DNA of 64,000 bases, taken from NCBI RefSeq assembly GCF_013386765.1, contig NZ_JACARE010000027.1, positions 323 to 64,322 on the forward strand. Direction: 5' to 3'. Every line of letters starts with the position of its first letter. The first letter of the stretch is position 1. Of the stretch, positions 1 to 8,750 are shown in pieces. This stretch comes from Pseudomonas yamanorum. GTDB taxonomy: Bacteria; Pseudomonadota; Gammaproteobacteria; Pseudomonadales; Pseudomonadaceae. The notes under the pieces are model-generated. The model was not told where the DNA came from. It worked only from the letters and a program-made list of their open reading frames with translations, and made no database searches. Position numbers and translations under genes: made by a program.

Positions 1-2
1 GC

Positions 3-104
3 ATGCCGAGCCTAAGCGAGGCACCGAGTGGTGGGGCAAAGACCTTTTGGTTACTTTTGGCTGGGCCGGCATTCCGGGCGTTTGCCAAAAGTGACCCGCT
101 GTAA
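3..104 (+). repeat. Dispersed-repeat-like segment with small ORF and hairpin
   Basis: A 33-codon open frame (start MPSLSEAPSGG, ending KSDPL) spans an inverted repeat: 13-base arms at 49-61 and 84-96 with one mismatch and a 22-base loop. From memory, near-identical peptides are annotated as orphan hypotheticals or tails of longer ORFs in many fluorescent Pseudomonas, which fits a dispersed repeat better than a gene. It may be the 3' end of something lying left of the window. No ribosome binding site can be judged this close to the edge. Nothing else is recognisable between 105 and 158. Confidence 0.35.
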
Positions 105-158
105 GAGCGGAACCATAAGTCGCCATTACCGAAGAAACGGATATGTACGCAATAACAC

Positions 159-914
159 CTAAGTAGCCGACCGAATCGCCTTAATCAGCGACTGCAGCGA
201 ATACCCCAACCGCGGCGCCAACCCCTCAGCCCGAGCCGACAACGCAGCCACATCAAGCACCTGATCCAAATCCGCCGGCACCAGCAGAATCACATTCCCC
301 TCCTTCACCGGCAGCTCCCAATAATGCCGGTGATACAACCCACGCAACAACGCAGCCCCCAGCGGCTTGCCATCATCAGTAGCCCACTGATTGATCACCA
401 ACCACCCCCCAGGATTCAGCTTCTTCTGGCAGTTCTCCAGAAACTTCCAAGCCAGGTGCCCCACCCCCGGGCCAACATCCGTATACAGGTCGACAAAAAT
501 CAGGTCCGCCGACTCCGCCGTGGGCAACAACTCCAGCGCATCCCCAACGCGGATGTACAACCGCGGATCATCATCCAACCCCAAAAACTCAATGGCCAGG
601 CGCGGCACATCCGGCCGCAACTCGATGGCTTCAACATCGTCCAGAGGCAAAAACTTCAGGCACGCCTGGGTCAAAGTCCCCGCGCCCAAACCAAGAAACA
701 ACGCACTCTCCGGCCGCTCATGGCACAACGCCCCAATCAACATCGCGCGGGTGTAGTCGTATTCCAGCCAACTCGGGTCGGCGGTAAACACGCAGCTCTG
801 CTCGATGGCATCGCCAAACTCGAGAAAGCGGTAATCGGCCACTTCCAGCACGCGGATCATGCCGAAGTCATCATGGACCTCGGCCAGCAGGCGCTCGACG
901 CGCTCCTCAGACAT
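159..914 (-). CDS. Spermidine synthase-like SAM methyltransferase
   Basis: A 251-residue cytosolic Rossmann-fold protein of the SpeE-like family. Visible motifs are the nucleotide-binding loop GLGAGTL, an acidic residue after the second strand (IELRPDV) and the VDLYTDVGP segment, which occupies the place of the catalytic Asp region of polyamine aminopropyltransferases. Similar Pseudomonas proteins are annotated 'spermidine synthase', but many such paralogues are of unknown substrate, so only the fold is claimed. The start at 914 follows AGGAG with good spacing; the frame runs further upstream but has no better site. It is divergent from the class II DAHP synthase across 118 bases. Confidence 0.75.
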   Translation of the reverse strand: MSEERVERLLAEVHDDFGMIRVLEVADYRFLEFGDAIEQSCVFTADPSWLEYDYTRAMLIGALCHERPESALFLGLGAGTLTQACLKFLPLDDVEAIELRPDVPRLAIEFLGLDDDPRLYIRVGDALELLPTAESADLIFVDLYTDVGPGVGHLAWKFLENCQKKLNPGGWLVINQWATDDGKPLGAALLRGLYHRHYWELPVKEGNVILLVPADLDQVLDVAALSARAEGLAPRLGYSLQSLIKAIRSAT

Positions 915-1032
915 TGCAACTCCTAACGGCGTGCCAACGGGAAAGCCGGGATTGTGGGCGAACCGGCAGCAGCAGGTCACGTACTAATTGCTGATAACAT
1001 GGCCGCCCGACCGTCAATCACTCGAGTTCATG

Positions 1033-2379
1033 ATGAGCCAACCCTGGAGCCCCGACAGCTGGCGCGCCCTGCCGATCCAGCAACAACCCCAGTACCCTGA
1101 CGCGGCGCACCTGGCGCAAGTCGAGCAAAACCTGGCGAGTTATCCGCCGCTGGTGTTTGCCGGTGAGGCCCGTGAGTTGCTCCGTCAGTTTGCCGAGGTG
1201 ACCCAGGGTCGCGCCTTCCTGTTGCAGGGTGGCGATTGCGCCGAGAGTTTTGCCGAGTTCTCCGCAGCGAAAATCCGCGACACCTTCAAGGTGCTGCTGC
1301 AGATGGCCATTGTGATGACCTTCGCCGCCGGCTGCCCGGTGGTCAAGGTCGGGCGTATGGCTGGCCAGTTCGCCAAGCCGCGCTCGTCCAACGATGAAAC
1401 CATCGACGGCATCACCCTGCCCGCCTATCGCGGCGATATCGTCAACGGCATCGGCTTCGACGAAAAAAGCCGCGTGCCAGACCCGGACCGCCTGCTCCAG
1501 TCCTACCACCAGTCCACCGCCACGCTCAACCTGCTGCGAGCGTTTGCCCAGGGCGGTTTTGCCGACCTGCACCAGGTGCACAAGTGGAACCTGGACTTCA
1601 TCGCCAACTCGGCCCTGGCCGAAAAATACAGCCAACTGGCCGACCGTATCGACGAAACCCTGGCCTTCATGCGCGCCTGCGGCATGGACAGCTCGCCGCA
1701 ATTGCGCGAGACCAGTTTCTTCACCGCCCACGAGGCCCTGCTGCTCAACTACGAGCAAGCGTTCGTGCGCCGCGACAGCCTGACCAACGACTACTACGAC
1801 TGCTCGGCACACATGCTGTGGATCGGTGACCGCACCCGCCAATTGGACGGTGCCCACGTCGAATTCCTGCGCGGGGTGAACAACCCGATCGGGGTCAAGA
1901 TCGGCCCGAGCATGAACCCCGACGACCTGATCCGCCTGATCGACATCCTCAACCCGGACAACGACCCGGGCCGCCTGAACCTGATTGCGCGCATGGGCGC
2001 CAACAAGGTCGGCGACCACCTGCCGGACCTGATCCGTGCCGTACAGCGTGAAGGCAAGCAGGTGCTGTGGAGTTCCGACCCGATGCACGGCAACACCATC
2101 AAGGCCAGCAGCGGCTACAAGACCCGGGACTTCGCGCAGATCCTCAGTGAGGTGAAGGAATTCTTCCAGGTACATGAAGCCGAAGGCACTTATGCCGGCG
2201 GGATTCATATCGAGATGACCGGGCAGAATGTCACCGAGTGCATCGGCGGCGCGCGGCCGATTACCGAAGATGGCCTGTCGGACCGCTACCACACCCACTG
2301 CGACCCACGGATGAATGCCGATCAGTCGCTGGAGTTGGCGTTCCTGATTGCCGAGACACTAAAACAGGTCAAGCGCTAA
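1033..2379 (+). CDS. Class II 3-deoxy-7-phosphoheptulonate synthase
   Basis: A 448-residue plant-type (class II) DAHP synthase, which condenses phosphoenolpyruvate and erythrose 4-phosphate in the first step of the shikimate pathway. The conserved N-terminal block (WRALPIQQQPQYPD), the LLQGGDCAESF motif and the C-terminal GGIHIEMTGQNVTEC segment are clear, and the length is the family norm. Two adjacent ATGs lie at 1030 and 1033; family alignment favours MSQPWSP at 1033. The ribosome site is weak. A second DAHP synthase of the unrelated class I lies at 16274, so the cell has both types. Its 3' end overlaps the convergent YcaQ-like gene by 21 bases. Confidence 0.93.
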   Translation: MSQPWSPDSWRALPIQQQPQYPDAAHLAQVEQNLASYPPLVFAGEARELLRQFAEVTQGRAFLLQGGDCAESFAEFSAAKIRDTFKVLLQMAIVMTFAAGCPVVKVGRMAGQFAKPRSSNDETIDGITLPAYRGDIVNGIGFDEKSRVPDPDRLLQSYHQSTATLNLLRAFAQGGFADLHQVHKWNLDFIANSALAEKYSQLADRIDETLAFMRACGMDSSPQLRETSFFTAHEALLLNYEQAFVRRDSLTNDYYDCSAHMLWIGDRTRQLDGAHVEFLRGVNNPIGVKIGPSMNPDDLIRLIDILNPDNDPGRLNLIARMGANKVGDHLPDLIRAVQREGKQVLWSSDPMHGNTIKASSGYKTRDFAQILSEVKEFFQVHEAEGTYAGGIHIEMTGQNVTECIGGARPITEDGLSDRYHTHCDPRMNADQSLELAFLIAETLKQVKR

Positions 2380-3588
2380 GAGCTCTACCCGCAACCGCGC
2401 TGCACTGGCCCGCTGGCAATTGAGCTGTATCTGCTCAAGCCCGAGCCAGTCGGCCATCCGCCGCAGATTCAGGGCCAGCGCCTGCATGCCCTCCTCGTCC
2501 AGCCCCGGTTCTTCCTCGTGAACGGCATGCACCGCCAGGCGCCCGGCCGCTCGCTCGGCGCGTAGATCCACCCGCGCCGCGATCCGCTCGTTGTGCAGGA
2601 ACGGCAACACGTAATAGCCATACACCCGCTTGTCCTGGGGCGTGTAGATTTCCAGCCGATAGCGGAAATCGAACAAACGCTCGGTACGGCTGCGCTCCCA
2701 GATCAGCGAATCAAAAGGCGATAGCAACGCGCTGGCGGGCACCTTGCGCGGGATTTTTGGCTCCGGCAGGCAATACGCCGGCTGCTTCCAGCCCTGGACC
2801 TGGCACGTGATCAACTGCCCATCCTCGACCAACTCTGCCAGGCGACCGCGGCTGTCGCTCGGGTCCAGGCGGAAGTAATCGCGCAGGTCTTTTTCGGTGC
2901 CCACACCCAGCGCCGTGGCACTGTGCAACAGCAGGCCGCGCTGGGCTTGAGCTTCATTCAAAGGGGCTTGCTGGAGAATTTCCGTCGGGATTACCCGCTC
3001 CGGCAAGTCATACAGCCGCTCAAAACCCCGCCGCCCGGCGACAGTCACCAAGCCTGCTGCGAACAACCATTCCAGGGCATGCTTTTCATCGCTCCAATCC
3101 CACCACGGGCCGGCACGTTCCTCGCGGGTGGACAAACTGCCCGCGCCCAAGGCGCCCTGTTGCTCGACGATGCCCAGCACTCGCGCAATGGTCGCCTGCT
3201 GCTCGCGACCAAACCGCGCCATTTGCTGATAGATCCCCTGCCCCTGGGCCGCCCGTTCCATGCGCCAGCGCATCAACGGGTACAGCGCCATCGGCAGCAA
3301 CGAAGCCTCGTGGCCCCAATACTCGAACAGCGAACGGCGCCGGCCCGAGCTCCAGGCGGCCTGTTCGAGAATCAACGGAGAGTAGTTACCCAGGCGGGAA
3401 AACAGCGGCAGGTAGTGCGAGCGCACCACCGCATTTACCGAATCAATCTGCAACACGCCCAAACGCTCAACCAGGCGATTGACCTGCGCGGCCTTGATCA
3501 ACGCCGGCGGCTGGCGCCCGGAAAAACCCTGGGCGGCCAGCGCCAGGCGTCGCGCCTGCTTGAGGGAAAAGGACAGTTCTGCGGGCAT
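2359..3588 (-). CDS. YcaQ-type winged-helix DNA glycosylase
   Basis: A 409-residue protein of the HTH_42/YcaQ family (AlkX/AlkZ relatives), cytosolic glycosylases that act on alkylated bases or interstrand crosslinks. The family's catalytic QxQ/QxD position is visible as Q47-I-D49 in the segment GVLQIDSVNAV, so it belongs to the QxD (YcaQ-like) branch rather than the QxQ (AlkZ) branch. The LFEYWGHEASLLP and LLSPFDSLIW blocks are typical. The ATG at 3588 is chosen because AAGGAG is six bases away; the ATG at 3594 would touch that site. Confidence 0.88.
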   Translation of the reverse strand: MPAELSFSLKQARRLALAAQGFSGRQPPALIKAAQVNRLVERLGVLQIDSVNAVVRSHYLPLFSRLGNYSPLILEQAAWSSGRRRSLFEYWGHEASLLPMALYPLMRWRMERAAQGQGIYQQMARFGREQQATIARVLGIVEQQGALGAGSLSTREERAGPWWDWSDEKHALEWLFAAGLVTVAGRRGFERLYDLPERVIPTEILQQAPLNEAQAQRGLLLHSATALGVGTEKDLRDYFRLDPSDSRGRLAELVEDGQLITCQVQGWKQPAYCLPEPKIPRKVPASALLSPFDSLIWERSRTERLFDFRYRLEIYTPQDKRVYGYYVLPFLHNERIAARVDLRAERAAGRLAVHAVHEEEPGLDEEGMQALALNLRRMADWLGLEQIQLNCQRASAARLRVELLALDLF

Positions 3589-3633
3589 GTGCATCTCCTT
3601 GTGTGCTCGCGAACCACCCTACTGCATCCCGAG

Positions 3634-3843
3634 TCATTTTCGCAGCGGATCTTCCCAAAAGTGCCGGCGGCTTTCCTGCTCGACATCACCACGGTTGAGC
3701 CCGATATCCTTGAGCGCCTCATCGCTCATGCTCATCAACAGCTGGCGTTCACGGTGCACGGCGATCCAGCGGGAACCCAATTGAAGCAACCCGGAAAACG
3801 GCCGTTTAGCCATCAGTACAAAGCCTCTTTGACCTTTCATCAT
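3634..3843 (-). CDS. DUF1127 small basic protein
   Basis: A 69-residue protein ending in the DUF1127 (YjiS-like) motif: RERQLLMSMSDEALKDIGLNR followed by a short basic and aromatic tail. The start at 3843 has GGAGG five bases upstream; the frame continues upstream without a comparable site. Small DUF1127 proteins have been linked to RNA or phosphate-related regulation in alphaproteobacteria, but the role in Pseudomonas is unknown. It is divergent from the LysR regulator that starts about 60-95 bases away, a common arrangement, so that regulator may control it. Confidence 0.8.
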   Translation of the reverse strand: MMKGQRGFVLMAKRPFSGLLQLGSRWIAVHRERQLLMSMSDEALKDIGLNRGDVEQESRRHFWEDPLRK

Positions 3844-3901
3844 CTCGCCCTCCAGTGGGGATGACTGAAGTCTGTGCCTGGCGCTATGATCAATCCAACG
3901 A

Positions 3902-4792
3902 ATGTTTCTTATGCAATACATCTCGGAGATTGATCGATTGTCCAGCTACCCGAGTATCGATACCGAAGTCCTTCGCACCTTCGTCGCCATCGCCGATCAG
4001 GGTGGTTTTACCCGCGCCGGCGAGCAGGTCAACCGCACCCAGTCGGCCGTGAGCATGCAGATGAAACGCCTGGAAGAAGATGTGTTGCAGCGCAAGCTGT
4101 TCGAGCGCGATGGCCGCCAGGTGCGGCTGACGCCCGAAGGCCAAGTGCTATTGGGCTATGCCCGCCGGATCCTCAAGCTGCACAGCGAGGTGTTCAACAC
4201 CCTGCGCGAGCCGCACATGGTGGGACTGGTGCGCATCGGCACGCCGGATGACTACGTGATGCGCTACCTGCCGGGAATTCTCAAGCGCTTTTCCAAGGCT
4301 TACCCGCTGATCCAGATTGAAATGCACTGTGAATCGTCACCGGTGCTGATGCAGCGCCGGGACCTCGACCTGACGGTGATCAGCCGCGAACCGGGGAATG
4401 AAATCGGCGAACTGCTGCGCCATGAGCGCATGGTATGGGTGGCGGCGCCCTGCTTCTGCATGGATGAGCACAGCGCCGTGCCCTTGGCCATTTCCGGCCT
4501 CGACAGCTTTTGCACGCAGTGGGCACGCGCCGCGCTGGACGCCCAAGGGCAGGAGTATCGGCTGGCGTATCACAGCTCCAACGGGGCCGCGATCCTCGCC
4601 GTGGTGGGTGCCGGCCTGGCAGTCACGATCAACATGGAGAGCCTGGTGACCGACGACCTGCGCATATTGGGCGCAGCGGATGGTTTCCCGGCGCTGCCGT
4701 CGGTCAACCTGCGGCTGTTGCGCAACCCGCGCACCACCTCGCCGATTACCGAATGCCTCGCCGAGTACATCATCGAAGGCTTCAAACTTTAA
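3902..4792 (+). CDS. LysR-family regulator, LrhA-like
   Basis: A LysR-type activator with an N-terminal winged helix-turn-helix (IDTEVLRTFVAIADQGGFTRAG...TQSAVSMQMKRLE) and a C-terminal effector-binding domain. The helix region resembles the LrhA/PecT subgroup. Two starts are possible: ATG at 3902, with no good ribosome site, or TTG at 3938 preceded by GGAG nine bases away, which would give a protein starting SSYPSIDTEVL and match the usual family N-terminus better. The longer frame is reported, with the TTG considered at least as likely. The 3' end overlaps the convergent TauE/SafE gene by 11 bases. Confidence 0.85.
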   Translation: MFLMQYISEIDRLSSYPSIDTEVLRTFVAIADQGGFTRAGEQVNRTQSAVSMQMKRLEEDVLQRKLFERDGRQVRLTPEGQVLLGYARRILKLHSEVFNTLREPHMVGLVRIGTPDDYVMRYLPGILKRFSKAYPLIQIEMHCESSPVLMQRRDLDLTVISREPGNEIGELLRHERMVWVAAPCFCMDEHSAVPLAISGLDSFCTQWARAALDAQGQEYRLAYHSSNGAAILAVVGAGLAVTINMESLVTDDLRILGAADGFPALPSVNLRLLRNPRTTSPITECLAEYIIEGFKL

Positions 4793-5534
4793 AGGTCAGC
4801 ATCACCGCACACAGCGCCAGGAACCCGCAGAACAGCCCGCGCAGCATACGCTCGGGCATGGCGTGGGCGACTTTCACGCCCCAACTGATGCTGAGCAGGC
4901 CGCCGACGGCCAGCGGCACGCCGATCAGCCAGTCCACCTCATGGTGCCAGGCGTAGGTCACCAGGGTCACGCTGGTGCTCGGCAGGGCCAGGGCCAGCGA
5001 CAGCCCTTGGGCCACCACCTGGCTGGTGCCGAAGATGCTGGTCAACACCGGCGTGGCCACCACCGCGCCGCCGACGCCAAACAAGCCACCCATGGACCCG
5101 GAAGCCGCGCCCAACACCCCCAACCATGGCCAGGAATAACGCATCTGCGCCGAAGGCGGTGCGTTGTGGGTAAACATTCGCAGCAGGTTGTAGGACGCCA
5201 ACACCAGCAGAAACGCGATAAACCCTACCCGCATCACGCCGGCATCAATGCCCACCGCCCAGATCGAGCCCAGCCAGGCGAAGGAAAACCCCATCACACC
5301 CAGCGGCAAGGCATGACGCAGTTCGATGCGATTGCGCTGGTGATAACGCCACAACGCGAGCATCACGTTTGGCACCACCATCACCAAGGCCGTGCCTTGG
5401 GCGATCTGTTGGTCCAGGCCGCAAAACACCCCCAGCACGGGGATGGCAATCAGCCCGCCGCCAATCCCGAACAAGCCGCCGACGGTGCCCAACGCCACAC
5501 CCATTATCAAATACAACGCTAAATCTGCCACCAC
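4782..5534 (-). CDS. TauE/SafE-family membrane transporter
   Basis: A 250-residue inner-membrane protein with about eight hydrophobic segments and the internal duplication typical of the family: GLFGIGGGLIAIPVLG near the N-terminus and GGLFGVGGAVVATPVL in the second half. TauE/SafE proteins export or import sulfite, sulfoacetate and other organic anions; the substrate cannot be read from the sequence. It is divergent from the LysR gene starting at 5640 and convergent with the LysR gene ending at 4792, so either regulator could control it. Confidence 0.87.
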   Translation of the reverse strand: MVADLALYLIMGVALGTVGGLFGIGGGLIAIPVLGVFCGLDQQIAQGTALVMVVPNVMLALWRYHQRNRIELRHALPLGVMGFSFAWLGSIWAVGIDAGVMRVGFIAFLLVLASYNLLRMFTHNAPPSAQMRYSWPWLGVLGAASGSMGGLFGVGGAVVATPVLTSIFGTSQVVAQGLSLALALPSTSVTLVTYAWHHEVDWLIGVPLAVGGLLSISWGVKVAHAMPERMLRGLFCGFLALCAVMLTFKV

Positions 5535-5639
5535 TGCGCTCCCGCCGATCCCAGGCCTTGCATGCTACGCAGTACGCTCTAGCGCGGAAACGCACAGCAA
5601 CGCACAATGGCTGTGCCAACTTCGCATAAGCAGCCGCTG

Positions 5640-6590
5640 ATGAACCCTAATACGCTGACCGACCAACTGAGCCTGTTCCTGGATGTGCTGGAAGCCGGCA
5701 GCTTTTCCGCCGCGGCGCGCCGTCATCCGCTCACGCCCTCGGCCGTGGCGCGGCGCATCGACAGCCTGGAAAGCTCGGTAGGCAGCCGACTGTTTCAACG
5801 CAGCACTCATGCCGTGGTGCCGACGCCCGCCGGGCTGGCGTTTGCCGAGCGCGCGCGGCGGATTGTCAGTGAGCTGCAACTGGCGCGGGCCGAAGCAGTG
5901 TCGCTTAGCCACGCACCTGAAGGGTTGATCCGCGTGGACGCCCCTGCCGCCTTCGGCCGACGTCACCTGGCGCCTGCCATTGCCGACTTTCTTAACGTGT
6001 ATCCGGGCCTCGACGTGCACCTGCACTTGATCGACAGCTTTGTCGACATGCAGGGCGAGCATCTGGGCAAGGTCGACCTGGTGCTGCGGGCCGGGCATAT
6101 CGTCGACACCCGCCTGATCGCCACGCCCCTGGCCAGCATCGTGCGCATCGCCTGCGCCAGCCCGGCCTACCTGAAGAGCCGTGGCACACCGACCCATCCC
6201 AGCCAGTTGAACGAGCACGACGGCCTGGACTGGGAAGGCCTGGCACCGATGTTCGCCTGGCGTTTTGAGCTGGATGGGCGCAAGACCACCTACCGCCCGC
6301 AACGCATCCGCATGAGCGCCAACAACGCCGAAGCCCTGCTCTCCGGGGCGCTGGCCGGGCTTGGGGTTGCCCACCTCCCGACCTGGCTCGCCAGTGAATA
6401 CCTGGTGCGCGGCGAACTGGTGCCGCTGTTCTGCGAGAGCGGCCTGCCGACGCCTGAAACCGCCGGCATCTATGCGCTGCGCCTGGAGCAACACGCCAAC
6501 GCCCGCAGCCGGTTATTGCTCGAATACCTCAAGGCACGCTTCAGCCCGGTGCCGCCGTGGGATCTGGCGCTGCAAAGCGGCTTGGGCTGA
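5640..6590 (+). CDS. LysR-family regulator, DmlR/AaeR-like
   Basis: A 316-residue LysR regulator. The DNA-binding helix reads FLDVLEAGSFSAAARR...TPSAVARRIDSLE, and the effector domain has the GLIRVDAPAAFGRRHLAP entry and late GLGVAHLPTWLA segment typical of the DmlR/AaeR group that often controls small-molecule efflux or oxidation genes. The internal ATG at 5640 is preferred over 5607 because it starts just before the helix as in relatives, although its ribosome site is poor. It is divergent from the TauE/SafE transporter, a plausible target. Confidence 0.85.
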   Translation: MNPNTLTDQLSLFLDVLEAGSFSAAARRHPLTPSAVARRIDSLESSVGSRLFQRSTHAVVPTPAGLAFAERARRIVSELQLARAEAVSLSHAPEGLIRVDAPAAFGRRHLAPAIADFLNVYPGLDVHLHLIDSFVDMQGEHLGKVDLVLRAGHIVDTRLIATPLASIVRIACASPAYLKSRGTPTHPSQLNEHDGLDWEGLAPMFAWRFELDGRKTTYRPQRIRMSANNAEALLSGALAGLGVAHLPTWLASEYLVRGELVPLFCESGLPTPETAGIYALRLEQHANARSRLLLEYLKARFSPVPPWDLALQSGLG

Positions 6591-6667
6591 CCGGCCGGAC
6601 AGAATTGTCTGGCGCGTTAAAGGTTTGCCCGCTAGATTCAAAACCAGACACGTTTTAAGGCACTGCC

Positions 6668-7120
6668 ATGACCAAGCCCCTCGATACCTGCGAATCCTTG
6701 CTGCTCGACAACCAACTGTGTTTTGCCCTGCATTCCACCTCGTTGCTGATGACCAAGGTCTACAAACCGCTGCTGCAAGCCCTCGGCCTGACCTACCCGC
6801 AATACCTGGCCATGATGGTGCTGTGGGAAGAAGATGGCCTGACCGTCGGGGAAATCAGCAACCGCCTGCTGACGGACCCCGGCTCCCTGACGCCGCTGCT
6901 CAAGCGCCTGGAAGCCGAAGGCCTGCTCAGCCGCACCCGCAGCCGCGAAGACGAGCGCGTGGTGGTGGTTGAATTGACCGAGGCCGGGCGTGCCCTGCGA
7001 GACAAGGCAATGGACATACCGCAGTGCATTCTGGGCGCCAGCGGGCTGGACATTGAACAACTGCGCAAGCTGCAGGGTGACTTACTGGCGCTGCGCGGGA
7101 ATTTGCAGCGTAGCGTTTAA
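6668..7120 (+). CDS. ohrR: OhrR, peroxide-sensing MarR repressor
   Basis: A 150-residue MarR-family repressor that senses organic hydroperoxides. The redox triad matches the known OhrR pattern: reactive Cys18 with Tyr32 and Tyr43, the same spacing as Cys15/Tyr29/Tyr40 of the Bacillus protein. A second cysteine, Cys120, lies where two-Cys OhrRs of Xanthomonas type carry the resolving residue, so an intersubunit disulfide is likely. The wing and recognition helix (DPGSLTPLLKRLEAEGLL...SREDERVV) are clear. It lies just upstream of ohr on the same strand but has its own terminator, so ohr is probably transcribed separately. Confidence 0.95.
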   Translation: MTKPLDTCESLLLDNQLCFALHSTSLLMTKVYKPLLQALGLTYPQYLAMMVLWEEDGLTVGEISNRLLTDPGSLTPLLKRLEAEGLLSRTRSREDERVVVVELTEAGRALRDKAMDIPQCILGASGLDIEQLRKLQGDLLALRGNLQRSV

Positions 7121-7129
7121 CCCCGGAAC

Positions 7130-7171
7130 CCGCGTGCCAGAGGGCTCCAACCCTCACACGCGGATTTTTTT
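7130..7171 (+). terminator. Rho-independent terminator after ohrR
   Basis: Stem CCGCGTG (7130-7136) pairs with CACGCGG (7157-7163), with an inner AGGG/CCCT stem, followed by a run of seven T. It lies 10 bases after the ohrR stop. Confidence 0.8.
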
Positions 7172-7182
7172 GTAAATTTATC

Positions 7183-7248
7183 TTGCGCACTAACTATTAG
7201 CGCGATACATTCACCTCGCCACTTACTTAGCGCGCAAACAATTAGCGC
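7183..7248 (+). promoter_or_regulatory. ohr promoter with three TTAGCGC OhrR-like sites
   Basis: A sigma-70 promoter TTGCGC (7183-7188), 17-base spacer, TACATT (7206-7211) lies 60 bases before ohr. Three copies of TTAGCGC are seen at 7197-7203 (inside the spacer), 7227-7233 and 7242-7248, the first facing an imperfect inverted copy (GCGCACTAA) at 7185-7193. Placement across and just after the promoter fits repression by OhrR. The operator assignment is inference. Confidence 0.65.
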
Positions 7249-7271
7249 AAACACCGACGAGGAAAATCACC

Positions 7272-7691
7272 ATGCAAACTCTCTACACCGCAGTAGCCAC
7301 CGCCACCGGCGGCCGTGATGGTCGTGCTGTTTCCAGCGACAACATCCTTGACGTAAAACTCTCCACGCCAAAAGAGCTGGGCGGCGCAGGCGGCCAGGCC
7401 ACCAACCCGGAACAACTGTTCGCCGCCGGCTACTCCGCCTGCTTTATCGGCGCCCTGAAATTCGTCGCCAGCCAGACCAAACGCAAAATCCCGGATGACG
7501 CTTCGATCACTGCCCACGTCGGCATCGGTCAAATCCCCGGCGGTTTCGGCCTGGACATCGACCTGCACATCAGCCTGCCCGGCCTGGCCCAGGACGACGC
7601 GCAAAGCCTGGTCGACGCGGCGCACCAAGTCTGCCCGTACTCCAACGCCACCCGTGGCAACGTCGATGTACGCCTGCACGTAACCGTCTAA
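7272..7691 (+). CDS. ohr: Ohr organic hydroperoxide reductase
   Basis: A 139-residue Ohr/OsmC-fold thiol peroxidase that reduces organic and fatty acid hydroperoxides in the cytosol with lipoylated dihydrolipoamide dehydrogenase partners. The catalytic pair is present: Cys57 in GYSACFIGAL and Cys121 in VCPYSNATRGN. GAGG precedes the ATG by nine bases. It is probably induced when OhrR is oxidised. The next gene, an exported alpha/beta hydrolase, follows after 25 bases and may be co-transcribed. Confidence 0.97.
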   Translation: MQTLYTAVATATGGRDGRAVSSDNILDVKLSTPKELGGAGGQATNPEQLFAAGYSACFIGALKFVASQTKRKIPDDASITAHVGIGQIPGGFGLDIDLHISLPGLAQDDAQSLVDAAHQVCPYSNATRGNVDVRLHVTV

Positions 7692-7716
7692 CCCACGCGG
7701 TTTTTTGGAGAAGAAC

Positions 7717-8733
7717 ATGAACACATTTGGCAAAGTACTCACCGGCACCCTGCTCGCCTTCTCGATCACCAATGCCTTTGCGGCCAGCGGTGACGTGGAA
7801 CACAACACCCAGGCGTTTCTCGATGTACTGAACGCCGGCACCGGCAAACCGATGGAGCAACTGACACCCAAGGAAGCCCGTGCGGTGCTGACAGGTGCAC
7901 AGTCGGGTGTAAAGCTCACACTGCCCAAGGCCGACGTCAGCCAGAAGACCATTCAGGTCGACGGCCAGCCGCTGAGCCTGACCATCGTGCGTCCGGCCGG
8001 GGTCAAGGGCACGCTGCCAGTGTTCATGTTCTTCCACGGTGGGGGCTGGGTGCTCGGGGATTTCCCGACCCACGAGCGGCTGGTGCGCGACCTGGTGGTG
8101 GGTTCCGGGGCGGCGGCGGTATTCGTCAACTACACGCCATCACCTGAAGCGCATTACCCGGTGGCCATCAATCAGGCCTACGGCGCAACGAAATGGGTGG
8201 CCGAACACGGCAGCGAGATCAACCTCGATGGCAAACGCCTGGCCGTCGCCGGCAACAGCGTCGGCGGCAATATGGCGGCAGTGGTCAGCCTGATGGCCAA
8301 GGACAAGGGCACCCCGGCGATCAAGTTCCAGCTGCTGTTATGGCCGGTGACCGACGCCAACTTCGACACCGGTTCCTACAACCAGTTTGCCGAAGGCCAC
8401 TTCCTGACCCGAAACATGATGAAGTGGTTCTGGGACAACTACACCACCGATGCCAAGCAACGCGCCGAGATCTATGCGTCACCGCTACGGGCCACCACCG
8501 CACAGCTCAAGGGTTTGCCACCTGCGTTGATTCAGACCGCAGGCTCCGACGTGCTGCGTGATGAAGGAGAAGCCTACGCCCGCAAGCTGGACGAAGCCGG
8601 TGTACCGGTGACCGCCGTGCGCTACAACGGCATGATCCACGACTACGGTTTGCTGAACGTCGTCAGCCAGGTACCGGAAGTTCGCTCGGCCTTGCTACAA
8701 GCCTCGGATGAGCTCAAGCAACACCTGAAGTAA
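7717..8733 (+). CDS. Exported alpha/beta hydrolase, HSL-like
   Basis: A 338-residue hydrolase with a Sec signal peptide (hydrophobic stretch then NAFA-A cleavage around residue 22), so probably periplasmic. The fold-3/hormone-sensitive-lipase motifs are clear: HGGGW oxyanion loop, GNSVGG nucleophile serine, Asp in GSDVLRDEG and His in MIHDYG. The start at 7717 has GGAG six bases upstream; the ATG at 7705 lacks a site. Its position directly behind ohr suggests induction by organic peroxides and perhaps action on oxidised esters or lipids, which is inference. A REP hairpin follows the stop. Confidence 0.85.
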   Translation: MNTFGKVLTGTLLAFSITNAFAASGDVEHNTQAFLDVLNAGTGKPMEQLTPKEARAVLTGAQSGVKLTLPKADVSQKTIQVDGQPLSLTIVRPAGVKGTLPVFMFFHGGGWVLGDFPTHERLVRDLVVGSGAAAVFVNYTPSPEAHYPVAINQAYGATKWVAEHGSEINLDGKRLAVAGNSVGGNMAAVVSLMAKDKGTPAIKFQLLLWPVTDANFDTGSYNQFAEGHFLTRNMMKWFWDNYTTDAKQRAEIYASPLRATTAQLKGLPPALIQTAGSDVLRDEGEAYARKLDEAGVPVTAVRYNGMIHDYGLLNVVSQVPEVRSALLQASDELKQHLK

Positions 8734-8750
8734 AAACTTAACGCCCAATA

